Of a DNA stretch of 64,000 nt, positions 29,504 to 37,436 are shown piece by piece. The stretch is from Mesoterricola sediminis. Lineage in GTDB: Bacteria > Acidobacteriota > Holophagae > Holophagales > Holophagaceae. The notes under the pieces are model-generated. The model saw nothing but the letters and a program-made list of their open reading frames with translations, was not told the origin of the DNA and ran no database searches. The translations under genes and the position numbers were made by a program. The stretch lies in assembly GCF_030295425.1 (NCBI RefSeq), contig NZ_AP027081.1, forward strand, positions 1,426,001-1,490,000, read 5' to 3'. Each line of letters begins with the position of its first letter. Within the stretch, counting starts at the first letter, position 1.

Positions 29504-29949
29504 CCGTGATCGCATGGGACGGAAAGACTCTGGCCGTTGACCGGATGGGGACGAACGGGGATAAAAAATTCCCCGCCAAAAAATGCCGTAAGACCCAGAA
29601 CGGTGATATAATTGCATGGTCAGGAACCCTTGAGGTGGGGATCACGCTCGCGGACTGGTGGGAGGCCGGACGCGACCCGAAGACCTGGCCCGAAGCCCAA
29701 AAGGGCGAGGACTGGACTCGGCTGGTCATCCTCATGGGCGGGCAGGTCTACACCATGGAGCAGCTTCCCGTCCTCCAGCCGGTAGAGTCTCCATTCCACG
29801 CCTGGGGATCCGGTTCTGAGTTCGCAATGGGTGCCATGGCCATGGGAGCCGACGCCCGCAAGGCAGTAGAGATCGCCTCCCAACTCTGCCCCTCCTGCGG
29901 GTTCGGCGTGGATGCCTACGACGTGGAAATCCAGGAGGACGTGGCATGA
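29500..29949 (+). CDS. HslV/proteasome-like Ntn-hydrolase family protein
   Basis: A 149-residue protein beginning M-TVIAWDGKTLAVDR, the pattern of proteasome beta/HslV chains in which a Thr just after the initiator Met is the nucleophile. Later GSGSEFAMGAMAMGADARKA and GVDAYDV match the HslV GSGGxYAxAAxxAL helix and final strand. Phage relatives are usually annotated only as proteasome-like. Shorter than HslV (about 175). Whether it is an active peptidase or a degraded fold is unknown. It lies between ninB and terminase. Confidence 0.65.
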   Translation: MTVIAWDGKTLAVDRMGTNGDKKFPAKKCRKTQNGDIIAWSGTLEVGITLADWWEAGRDPKTWPEAQKGEDWTRLVILMGGQVYTMEQLPVLQPVESPFHAWGSGSEFAMGAMAMGADARKAVEIASQLCPSCGFGVDAYDVEIQEDVA

Positions 29950-30236
29950 GGTCCATCGAACGTAGGCTCCGGAAGCTGGAAGAACGGCTCCTGGTCAAAC
30001 CCGGGAAGATCCCCATTGCCGAATGCAAGCGGATCTCACAGGCCTACCATGTCCCCCTGGTCATCACGTTCACCTGCGACGGCAAGGACGGGTTCCAGGT
30101 CGTGACCTACGGGTCATCAAAACGATGGGGAGGGATAGCAAAGACCCTAGCTCCGGTTATCGGGAGGTTCATCGAAGCCTACCTAGGAGGTGATGTGGAG
30201 GTGATCGTCCAAGAGCACGAGGTTAGCGGTGACTGA
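29946..30236 (+). CDS. Hypothetical protein
   Basis: A 96-residue protein. An N-terminal basic helix (MRSIERRLRKLEERLLVKPG) is followed by a small alpha/beta segment (HVPLVITFTCDGKDGFQVV). No family is recognised. ATGA to the Ntn-hydrolase gene and an 8-bp overlap with the terminase small subunit gene. Confidence 0.55.
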   Translation: MRSIERRLRKLEERLLVKPGKIPIAECKRISQAYHVPLVITFTCDGKDGFQVVTYGSSKRWGGIAKTLAPVIGRFIEAYLGGDVEVIVQEHEVSGD

Positions 30237-30744
30237 TAAGCCCAACCCAAAGCGAGACCGGTTCTGCGAGGAATACCTTGTGGACCTAAACGGAACACAG
30301 GCAGCGATTAGGGCCGGATACTCGCCGACTTCCGCCAAGACAACCGCCTCTCGGTTGCTTGCGGATGTTGACGTTCGGGCGAAAATTGATGACCTCCGCA
30401 AAGAGCAAGCCAAAAGAACAGGCATTACAGCAGATAGGGTAATAAGCGAGTTGGCAAAGATCGGATTTGCCGACACCACAAAGGCCGTCAGGATCAGGCG
30501 CGGCAAGGTCGAGGTGACCGACACGGACGATCTGGACGAGGGGACCAGGGCCGCAATTTCTGAGATTCGGCAGACCAAGACCCAGCACGGGGGCACCCTG
30601 GCCGTGAAGTTTCACGACAAACGGGCGGCCCTGCACGACCTCGGGGAGCACCTGGGCATCTTCGCCCCCGAGGACGAGACACGGGACCTCCCGATGCCGG
30701 CCACGGTGGTTGTCCAGGTCGTGGACGGGAGAAAGCCCGCATGA
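30229..30744 (+). CDS. terS: Terminase small subunit
   Basis: A 171-residue protein from GTG 30229. KRDRFCEEYLVDLNGTQAAI, RAGYSPTSAKTTASRLL and ADVDVRAKIDDLR are the terminase_2 family signature (helix-turn-helix DNA recognition). The middle segment ITADRVISELAKIGFAD is also typical. It recognises the packaging site and recruits the large subunit encoded next (ATGA overlap). Confidence 0.92.
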   Translation: MTDKPNPKRDRFCEEYLVDLNGTQAAIRAGYSPTSAKTTASRLLADVDVRAKIDDLRKEQAKRTGITADRVISELAKIGFADTTKAVRIRRGKVEVTDTDDLDEGTRAAISEIRQTKTQHGGTLAVKFHDKRAALHDLGEHLGIFAPEDETRDLPMPATVVVQVVDGRKPA

Positions 30745-32087
30745 GGACGGTCGGGTCCCTCGCCCTCCAAGACATGCCGGATCAGCCGGCGCCTACCCTC
30801 AATATCCCACAGGCCCAATTCCTCGCCATGCCCCACAAGTACCGGGCCTTCGTCGCGGGGTTCGGGTCGGGGAAGACCTGGGTCGGGTGTGGAGGATCCG
30901 CCCAGCACCACTACGAGCACCCTGGAGTCCATTCGGGGTACTTCGCCCCCTCATACCCCCAGATCAGGGATATTTTCTATCCCACGGTGGAGGAAGCCCT
31001 GTTTGATTGGGGCCTCCGGACGCGCGTCAAAGTGGGCGACCACGAGGTAGAAGTCTGGCGAGGGCGGTCCTTCCTCGGGATGATCATGTGCCGTTCGATG
31101 GATGACCCAGCCAGCATCATCGGGTTCAAGATCGGGCACGCCCTCGTGGATGAGATGGACGTGATGCCCATGGTCAAGGCCCAGCAGGCCTGGCGCAAGA
31201 TTATCGCCCGCATGCGCTATCGGAGGGACGGGCTGAAAAATGGAATCGACCTCACCACGACGCCCGAGGGGTTCAAATTCGTCTACCAGCAATTCCACCA
31301 GCAGGTTCAAAAGAGGCCCGAGCTGGGGAAGATCTACGGCATGGTCCAGGCCTCCACCTACGACAACGAGATCTACCTGCCGGACGATTACATCCCGTCC
31401 CTCCTGGCCTCCTACCCTGAGAACCTGATCGACGCCTACATCAAGGGCCTGTTCGTCAACCTTCAGACCGGGAACGTCTACAAGGCGTTCAACCGACACC
31501 TGAACCGGTGCGATGACGCCCCCATGGACGGGGAGCCGGTGCACATCGGCATGGACTTCAACGTCGGGAAGATGGCCTCCATCGCCCACGTGGTCAGGCA
31601 GGACCTCCCTCGGGCCGTGGACGAGATCATTGGGGCCGATGACACCCCGGACATGATCCGGCAGATCAAGGAGCGTTTCTGGCGCGTCCAGGGCGGCCAG
31701 GTCCTCAAGACCCGCACCATTTCCATCTACCCCGACGCCTCCGGGGCCTCCCGCAAGAGCGTCAACGCCTCAACCAGCGATCTGGACCTACTCCGGCAGG
31801 CAGGGTTCCAGGTCTACGCCAATGCCGCCAACCCCGCCGTCAAGGATCGGGTCAACGCCATGAACGCCATGTTTTGCAATTCCGCTGGCGAGCGTCGTTA
31901 CCTGGTGAATCCTGAACGCTGCCCCACCTACGTCGATTGCCTAGAACAGCAGGCATGGGGCACGAACGGCGAACCCGACAAGACAACGGGCCATGACCAT
32001 CCCGTGGATGCCGGCGGCTACTACATCGTCTACCGGTTCCCCGTGGTCAAGCCCATCGCCAAAACCGTCAAGGTCATTGGGGTATAG
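30741..32087 (+). CDS. terL: Terminase large subunit
   Basis: A 448-residue packaging motor. Walker A is GFGSGKTWVG at about residue 39, the Walker B/catalytic acid is HALVDEMDVM, and the coupling motif is DLTTTPEGF. The C-terminal RNase H-like nuclease has GMDFNVGKMAS and HDHPVDAGGYYI with the metal-binding Asp residues. Length and motif order fit PBSX-type or terminase_6 large subunits. Confidence 0.93.
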   Translation: MRTVGSLALQDMPDQPAPTLNIPQAQFLAMPHKYRAFVAGFGSGKTWVGCGGSAQHHYEHPGVHSGYFAPSYPQIRDIFYPTVEEALFDWGLRTRVKVGDHEVEVWRGRSFLGMIMCRSMDDPASIIGFKIGHALVDEMDVMPMVKAQQAWRKIIARMRYRRDGLKNGIDLTTTPEGFKFVYQQFHQQVQKRPELGKIYGMVQASTYDNEIYLPDDYIPSLLASYPENLIDAYIKGLFVNLQTGNVYKAFNRHLNRCDDAPMDGEPVHIGMDFNVGKMASIAHVVRQDLPRAVDEIIGADDTPDMIRQIKERFWRVQGGQVLKTRTISIYPDASGASRKSVNASTSDLDLLRQAGFQVYANAANPAVKDRVNAMNAMFCNSAGERRYLVNPERCPTYVDCLEQQAWGTNGEPDKTTGHDHPVDAGGYYIVYRFPVVKPIAKTVKVIGV

Positions 32088-32088
32088 C

Positions 32089-32421
32089 ATGGGCGCCTGC
32101 CGCGAGCTGCAAGACGAATCTCTACCCGGAACCGTCGAAATCCTGATCGACGCCGTGGCCGACATCCTGATCAGCCTGGGTGCGTCCCCGGCAGGTGCCA
32201 GGGCGCTGGCCAGGCACCACGTGGACCAGATCCTCCGGCGGATCGGCGGGGGGAAGGTCTACCTCCCCAGGGGGATCGACTACACCCCTGACGCCAGGGC
32301 GGCCAGGAACGAGGCCATCAAGAGCATGGCCAGGCAGGGTGTCGCCAAGGCGGCAGTCGGTCGCGCGTTCCGGCTCAGCCGGTCCCAGATCGACCGGATT
32401 CTGAGGGCTAGGCGGGGGTGA
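32089..32421 (+). CDS. Mor-family transcription activator
   Basis: A 110-residue protein from ATG 32089. GGKVYLPRGIDYTPDARAAR then FRLSRSQIDRIL is the Mor/C activator signature (YVPKG strand followed by an HTH). In phage Mu such proteins bind dyad sites next to weak -10 boxes to turn on middle or late genes. It is the first gene after terminase and 45 bp before a dyad motif that recurs at 40572, so it is the likely late activator. Confidence 0.8.
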   Translation: MGACRELQDESLPGTVEILIDAVADILISLGASPAGARALARHHVDQILRRIGGGKVYLPRGIDYTPDARAARNEAIKSMARQGVAKAAVGRAFRLSRSQIDRILRARRG

Positions 32422-32466
32422 ACGGGCTAGGGACGCCCAAAAAACCTTGTGGCTACTGGCATTTGC

Positions 32467-32498
32467 ACGAATGCGCATCGTAGGGCCCAACATGCGAC
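32467..32498 (+). promoter_or_regulatory. 32-bp repeated dyad motif, copy 1 (putative late activator site)
   Basis: The segment matches 40572-40603 at 27 of 32 positions without gaps. Both copies contain CGCAT-N13-ATGCG with an identical GGCCCAACATGCGAC right half. Here it lies between the Mor-like gene and the lysis cassette, 102 bp before the endolysin start. A weak -10 candidate (GATTCT at about 32511-32516) follows. Confidence 0.6.
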
Positions 32499-32600
32499 AC
32501 CCCCCGCCTGATTCTGGATCGGCGGGGAGGACACACCCACCTAGTGCAAGGGCCTGCGCCCATTCGTCCCGAGCCTCCACCGCCCCCCATCGGAGGACCC

Positions 32601-33056
32601 GTGACGAGCCTGACCGCCCATTTCACCCTGGAGGAGATGACCCGGAGTGAGGTGGCGTCCCGTCGCGGGATCATCAACACCCCCAACCAGGACCAGGCGG
32701 AGAACCTGGAATACCTCTGCATGACCCTCCTGGAGCCGATCCGGAACATGCTGGGCTGCCCCCTGCACGTGAACTCCGGCTTCCGGTCGCACGTGGTCAA
32801 CCTGCTGGTGGGCGGGGCGTCGAACTCCGCGCACCTGGACGGGCGTGCCTGTGATTTCGTCCCGGTGGGCATGGACATCCGGCTCGCGTTCGACGCCATC
32901 CGACGTTCGGCCCTGCCCTACGACAAGGTGCTCCTGGAATGCGGCTCCTGGATCCATGTCCAGATCGCCCCCAAGGGAGCCCAGCCCCGCCGGCAGGCCT
33001 ACCTCGCCACCGGAGGCCCCGGCGCATGGGAATACCAGGAGGTGCGCGGTGCGTGA
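32601..33056 (+). CDS. Endolysin, peptidase M15A family
   Basis: A 151-residue protein from GTG 32601 (CGGAGG upstream). FTLEEMTRSEVASRRGI, VNSGFRSHVVN, SNSAHLDGRACDF (His and Asp zinc ligands) and WIHVQIAPKG (second His) identify an M15A D-Ala-D-Ala carboxypeptidase-type lysin. It cleaves peptidoglycan cross-links. There is no signal peptide, so release depends on the small membrane proteins encoded next. Confidence 0.9.
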   Translation: MTSLTAHFTLEEMTRSEVASRRGIINTPNQDQAENLEYLCMTLLEPIRNMLGCPLHVNSGFRSHVVNLLVGGASNSAHLDGRACDFVPVGMDIRLAFDAIRRSALPYDKVLLECGSWIHVQIAPKGAQPRRQAYLATGGPGAWEYQEVRGA

Positions 33057-33234
33057 TTTCGCCCTGGCTCTGGCTGCCTTCCTGTCGTTCGCGGCGATGC
33101 TCAGTTTCCGCGTCTGGTTCCCGCGCCAGCCCTACGTCAACCGGACTGCCCGCATCCTCTGGTGGCTTGGCCTCCTGGGGGCCATCGGTGCCGTCCTGAC
33201 CATCGCCTACGCTGTGGGGGTGCGACGTGCCTGA
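33049..33234 (+). CDS. Small two-helix membrane protein (holin candidate)
   Basis: A 61-residue protein from GTG 33049, overlapping the endolysin end. Two hydrophobic helices (FALALAAFLSFAAMLSF and WWLGLLGAIGAVLTIAYAVG) are joined by a basic loop. Size and position suit a holin or antiholin. No family is recognised by sequence. Confidence 0.6.
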   Translation: MRDFALALAAFLSFAAMLSFRVWFPRQPYVNRTARILWWLGLLGAIGAVLTIAYAVGVRRA

Positions 33235-33481
33235 GTGGCTGACCCCCTACCTCACCGCCGGGATCCCGCAGAGTTCCAAACGGCTGGTCATGGTGGCCGC
33301 CGCGCTCGTCCTGCTCATGGTTACCGCCATCATCGGGGCCGCCTGCGCCTACCGCATCGCCTCGACCGGGGACCTGGGGTCTGGCGCCGTGACCGTCCTA
33401 ACCCTCGTCGCAGGGATCGCCGCCGCCCTGGCTGGGGTGGCCTACCGCAAGCCGGACACCAAGGGGGGCACCAATGCTTGA
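33227..33481 (+). CDS. Holin candidate
   Basis: An 84-residue protein from GTG 33227. It has two transmembrane helices (VMVAAALVLLMVTAIIGAA and GAVTVLTLVAGIAAALAGVA) and a charged C terminus. This is the usual topology of class II holins. Two such proteins in tandem could be holin and antiholin; which is which cannot be told from sequence. Confidence 0.65.
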   Translation: MPEWLTPYLTAGIPQSSKRLVMVAAALVLLMVTAIIGAACAYRIASTGDLGSGAVTVLTLVAGIAAALAGVAYRKPDTKGGTNA

Positions 33482-34127
33482 CCGCCTGAAGACCGCCCTC
33501 ACCCGCTACCGCTGGATCGGACCCGTCCTCCTGGCCCTGGCCTGCCTCTGGATCGCCCTGGACGTGCGCTCCTGCACCGCCAGGCGCTCCATGGACAACG
33601 CAGCCCAGCAGGCCGACCAGAGCCACGAGACCGCGGTGATCGCCGCCGCGCAGGGAGCCGCACATGACGCAGAGGCCCAGGCCCGCGAGGCCAAATTGCA
33701 GGACGCGGAGGCCCGTGTCGCTCGGCTCAAGGCTCAGCTCTCCCGTCTACAGGCGGCTCCACTGGCGCCTGTTCCTCCCGTGGGAACTGTGCCTCCCGTG
33801 GTGGCCGGGGGTGACAACGCCGGAGGGGAACCTGGAATTCAGCCAGCCGGAGACCCTGAAAAGGCCGTACTACGTGAGCTAGTCCAGGCCCAGGACGTGC
33901 AGATCCAGGGGCTCAAGGCCCAGCTGAACACTGTGACCCTGTCCCGCGACTCCTGGCGCATGTCCGCGCAGGCCAGGGCCCAGGAGTCCATCCAGCTTCG
34001 CGCGTCCCTCGCCGCCGCCCAGGGCCTCGCCAAGGCCGAATACTGGCGGGGGTTCCGCACCGGCCTACTTGCCGGGGGGCTCACGGGTGGCACCGCCGGG
34101 GTCTACGCCGGCATGAGGATCCATTGA
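33474..34127 (+). CDS. Rz-like inner-membrane spanin (putative)
   Basis: A 217-residue protein. N-terminal anchor (IGPVLLALACLWIALDV), then long coiled coils (about 45-100 and 130-190) separated by a Pro/Gly linker. A second hydrophobic Gly-rich stretch (GLLAGGLTGGTAGVYAG) at the C terminus is atypical for Rz. Position after endolysin and holin suggests disruption of the outer membrane. No embedded Rz1 lipoprotein frame was recognised. Confidence 0.55.
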   Translation: MLDRLKTALTRYRWIGPVLLALACLWIALDVRSCTARRSMDNAAQQADQSHETAVIAAAQGAAHDAEAQAREAKLQDAEARVARLKAQLSRLQAAPLAPVPPVGTVPPVVAGGDNAGGEPGIQPAGDPEKAVLRELVQAQDVQIQGLKAQLNTVTLSRDSWRMSAQARAQESIQLRASLAAAQGLAKAEYWRGFRTGLLAGGLTGGTAGVYAGMRIH

Positions 34128-34212
34128 CCGCCCGTGGCGGTCGTATCGCAACGTGCCTCCCGGAGGGAGGCCCCACCAACTGGGCGGAATCCCGCCAGTT
34201 CTGAGGCTTCCC

Positions 34213-34464
34213 ATGACCCTCCCCAAACTGGATATGTCCTTCAACCTCCAGAATTTCCTCACGGCCATGGCCATCGCCGGGGGCCTCGTCGCGTGGGGGA
34301 TGCGGATCGAATCCCGCATCTCCGTGGTCGAGTCCACGGTGGCGGCCCAGAAGGAAATCGACAAGCGCCAGGACGCCGAGAAGGACCGCTCGCAGGATCA
34401 GGTCCGCGCTGACCTCAAGGAGATCCAGGCCAAGCTCGACCGCCTGATCGAGCGGAGGCGCTGA
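34213..34464 (+). CDS. Membrane-anchored coiled-coil protein
   Basis: An 83-residue protein from ATG 34213. One helix (NFLTAMAIAGGLVAWGM) precedes a coiled coil (AAQKEIDKRQDAEKDRSQDQ). It lies between lysis and portal genes and may belong to either module. Hairpins at 34129-34141 (CCGCC/GGCGG) and 34153-34168 (CCTCC/GGAGG) precede it. Confidence 0.55.
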   Translation: MTLPKLDMSFNLQNFLTAMAIAGGLVAWGMRIESRISVVESTVAAQKEIDKRQDAEKDRSQDQVRADLKEIQAKLDRLIERRR

Positions 34465-35846
34465 TGGGCATCTCCACGCGACACCCCACGTTCCAGGCCA
34501 TCGTGGCCAAGGCCGGCGTGGTCCGCGATGTGGTCGAGGGCGAGGATGCCGTCAAGGCCAAGAAGACCAAATACCTCCCCAAAATCGGCGGCCAGAGCGA
34601 GGACGAATACGACGCCTACCGCAACCGGGCCATGTTCTACGGCGCCACGGGGCGCACCCTGGAGGCCCTGTCCGGAGCCGTCTGCCGCAAGGCCGCGACC
34701 CTGCACGGGCCTGAGACCTGGGTGAAGAAGTACGCCGAGGACGTGACGGGAACCGGGGTCAGCCTCAACTCCATGGTCGGGGAAATGGTCCGCGAGACCC
34801 TGACCACGAGCATGGTGGGCATCCTGGTGGATCACAACGGGAAGCGCCCCTACATCAGCTCCTACGTGGCCGAGAACGTCATCAACTCCCTCCCGGACGG
34901 CACGATCGTGCTCTCCGAAACCGAGTGGGTACCCAGCCCGGAGGACAAGTACACCCTCACGCAGCAGACCAACTACCGGGAGCTGGTCCCCATCCCTGGA
35001 GGTGTCCAGGTCAACCTCTGGAAGCCCGATACCTCCGGCAAGCTCACGATCACCCTGGAAACTGTCCTGGACCGTCGCGGCGACACCTCCGTGATCCAGG
35101 AGCCTCCGTTCGTGCTGGCGCAGCTCCCCAGCCTGCCCCTGCTCCCCCTGGCCAACGCCAACCTGAGCCACTACCGGACCTCGGCGGACCTGGAGAACGG
35201 CCTGCACTGGGGCGGCATTTTCACGCCCTGGGTCGCGGCGAACCTCGACGGCGACAAGACAACCCTCAAGATCGGGGACAGCAACGCCTGGATCCTCCCC
35301 CAAGGATCCACGGTGGGCATGCTGGAGGTCACCGGGGCAGCGCTCTCCGCCCTGGAGACCAACAAGAAGGCCAAAGAGGACCTGATGGCCGCCCTCGGGG
35401 CGCGGCTCCTGGTGGCCCAGAAAAAGACCGCCGAGACCGAGGCCACGGCGCGGATCAACGCGGGAGGGGAGGGCGCTACGCTCTCGATGACCGTGGACAC
35501 CATCGAAACCACGCTCACCAAGGCCGCCCGGATCATGGCCCGCTGGGACGGCCTCAGTGATTCCGATGTCGAGTCCATCCGAGTCGAGATCAACCGCGAT
35601 TTCGTGGACGCCCGCCTCAGCGCCCAGGACATCGCCGCCTACCTCTCCCTCTACACCGCCGGAACGATCGACCTGGAAACGTTCCTGCTCATCCTCCAGG
35701 GCGGGGAAGTGCTGCCCGATGGGCGCACCCCCGAGCAGATCCGGGACCTGCTCGACACGCAGGCTCCCCCCATGGCCGCCTCGGCCTCCGACCCCGCCGC
35801 CAACCTCAAGGCCCGCGCCGCCGCGCGCAAGGCCCCCGCCAAATAA
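34464..35846 (+). CDS. Portal protein (DUF4055 family)
   Basis: A 460-residue protein. The pattern SEDEYDAYRNRAMFYGATGR, LEALSGAVCRKA, TSMVGILVDHNGKRPYI, and the C-terminal half ALGARLLVAQKKTAETEATA with a long helix agrees with the DUF4055 portal-like family that replaces the classical portal in many siphophages. The portal forms the dodecameric DNA channel at the head vertex. Terminase lies upstream and the Mu-F-like minor head gene downstream, which supports the assignment. Confidence 0.82.
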   Translation: MGISTRHPTFQAIVAKAGVVRDVVEGEDAVKAKKTKYLPKIGGQSEDEYDAYRNRAMFYGATGRTLEALSGAVCRKAATLHGPETWVKKYAEDVTGTGVSLNSMVGEMVRETLTTSMVGILVDHNGKRPYISSYVAENVINSLPDGTIVLSETEWVPSPEDKYTLTQQTNYRELVPIPGGVQVNLWKPDTSGKLTITLETVLDRRGDTSVIQEPPFVLAQLPSLPLLPLANANLSHYRTSADLENGLHWGGIFTPWVAANLDGDKTTLKIGDSNAWILPQGSTVGMLEVTGAALSALETNKKAKEDLMAALGARLLVAQKKTAETEATARINAGGEGATLSMTVDTIETTLTKAARIMARWDGLSDSDVESIRVEINRDFVDARLSAQDIAAYLSLYTAGTIDLETFLLILQGGEVLPDGRTPEQIRDLLDTQAPPMAASASDPAANLKARAAARKAPAK

Positions 35847-35855
35847 GGAGACCCC

Positions 35856-36314
35856 ATGGCTGCTCCCGGCTCGTTCATTCTCACCCAGGCCGCCCGCCAG
35901 TGGCTCATGGACGGCACGTTCGACCTCGACCTCAACACGTTCAAGGCCGCCCTCCTGACGAGCGCCTGGACGCCCAACATGGCCTCGCAGAGCCTCTTTG
36001 CGGACATCTCCGCCAACGAGGTGGGCACGACCAACACCGGCTACACCGCCGGGGGCAACACCCTGACCAGTGTCTCCGTGTCCCAGACTGGAGGCGTGGG
36101 CAAATTCACCGGGACGATCCCCACCTGGACCGCCGGGAGTGCGGGTCTCACGGCCCGCTACTGCGCCATCTACGCCGTGGGCACCCTCAACGGCCACCTG
36201 AACCCCCTCCTGGGCTATTTCCTGCTCGATAGCGCCCCCGCCGACGTGGTGACGGCCAGCGGCAACACGCTCCAGGTCAACACCCCGGTCAGCGGGTTCT
36301 TCACCCTGACCTGA
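35856..36314 (+). CDS. Phage structural protein (decoration or fibre-like)
   Basis: A 152-residue Ala/Thr/Ser/Gly-rich beta protein beginning MAAPGSFILTQAARQWLMDG. The composition is that of secreted or virion surface proteins. It follows the portal gene with AAGGAG 4-9 bp before the ATG. Similar proteins are annotated as hypothetical structural; no enzymatic motif is visible. Confidence 0.6.
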   Translation: MAAPGSFILTQAARQWLMDGTFDLDLNTFKAALLTSAWTPNMASQSLFADISANEVGTTNTGYTAGGNTLTSVSVSQTGGVGKFTGTIPTWTAGSAGLTARYCAIYAVGTLNGHLNPLLGYFLLDSAPADVVTASGNTLQVNTPVSGFFTLT

Positions 36315-36315
36315 T

Positions 36316-37281
36316 ATGGCCCTCAAACACACCAAGACCAGCGCCAAGAGCGACGGTGCGGACTCCACCCAGGTCCAGCCGAGCGACTGGAATGCGGAGC
36401 ACGTCGCGGATGCCGGCGGCGTCCAGATGGCGGTGGCCAGCACGGACCCCGCGCCCAGCGCCGGATTCGCCAATGTCTACACCAAGGCGATCGGGGGCTA
36501 CACCGGGCTCAAGTGGGTCGGTTCCAACGGCGTGGACAAGCTCGCCCAGACCCACCTCGGGCAGGACAAGGTCGCGTGGGGAACGGCCATCGGCAACGCC
36601 ACGACGGTGATCGCCTGGACCGGCATCGTGGCCCCGACCTATCTGGGTACCGCCACCGCCCGGAACTGGGCCTCGACCAATCTGGTCACGCGCACCCGCA
36701 GGATCGCCTATGTGTCCAGCTCGACGGCGGGGAGCCTGGCTGGAGCCTACTGGACGGTCGCCCAGTTCTCGCTCGGCGTCCCGGGGACACCCAACGTGGG
36801 CGGGTTCCTGTGTGTCATCCGTTTCGCCGTGAGCGACGCCGCAGCGGTGAGCGGAGCCCGGATGTTCGTGGGCATGAGTTCCAGCACCTCCGCCGCGACC
36901 AACGTGGAGCCCAGCACCCTGACCAACAGCGTCGGCGTGGCGGCGATCAGCACGTCCAGCAACCTCCAGATCGTCTACGGGGGCAGCGCCGCCCAGACCG
37001 CCATCGACCTGGGATCCAATTTCCCGGCCAACAGCCTGAGCGCTGACCTCTACGAACTGGCCCTCTACGCCAACCCCGGCGCCAACAACACGGTGGGCTA
37101 CAAGGTGACGAGGCTGAACACCGGACACGTCGCGGAGGGAACCCTGACCGCGGCGACCCCCGGAACGCAGCTTCCGGCCAATGCCACGGCCTTGTGCATG
37201 CGGGCCTGGAGGTGCAACAACGCCACGGCCCTGGCGGTGGGCCTGGACCTCGTGAGTTTCTACATCCAGACGGACGATTGA
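36316..37281 (+). CDS. Virion structural protein, fibre-like
   Basis: A 321-residue beta-rich protein with no signal peptide. The short N-terminal part (LKHTKTSAKSDGADSTQVQP then DWNAEHV) is a form common at the start of phage fibre and appendage proteins, and is followed by a lectin-like or jelly-roll pattern. Host contact is likely but unproven. It starts 1 bp after the preceding gene stop and abuts the next gene. Confidence 0.6.
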   Translation: MALKHTKTSAKSDGADSTQVQPSDWNAEHVADAGGVQMAVASTDPAPSAGFANVYTKAIGGYTGLKWVGSNGVDKLAQTHLGQDKVAWGTAIGNATTVIAWTGIVAPTYLGTATARNWASTNLVTRTRRIAYVSSSTAGSLAGAYWTVAQFSLGVPGTPNVGGFLCVIRFAVSDAAAVSGARMFVGMSSSTSAATNVEPSTLTNSVGVAAISTSSNLQIVYGGSAAQTAIDLGSNFPANSLSADLYELALYANPGANNTVGYKVTRLNTGHVAEGTLTAATPGTQLPANATALCMRAWRCNNATALAVGLDLVSFYIQTDD

Positions 37282-37433
37282 TGAGCCCCTACACCGTCAG
37301 CCTCAGCCTAGGCACCGTCACTCGCAACGAGGACGGGAAGATCGTGGCGCCCTGCCAGAGCCCGGAGGACCCGGATTTCATGGCCTACATCGCGTGGGTA
37401 GAGGCGGGGAACCAGCCCGACATCGTGGAGTAG
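37281..37433 (+). CDS. Small hypothetical protein
   Basis: A 50-residue acidic protein from ATG 37281, immediately overlapping the fibre-like gene stop. It contains RNEDGKIVAPCQSPEDPDF followed by AYIAWVEAGNQP, like the short C-terminal segments of tail-fibre assembly or structural proteins. No firm family. Confidence 0.5.
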   Translation: MSPYTVSLSLGTVTRNEDGKIVAPCQSPEDPDFMAYIAWVEAGNQPDIVE

Positions 37434-37436
37434 CCC

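Noticed and set aside
34398-36473. 691-codon minus-strand frame opposite the portal gene
   Set aside because: Low-complexity, antisense to a recognised portal and structural gene, with no ribosome site.
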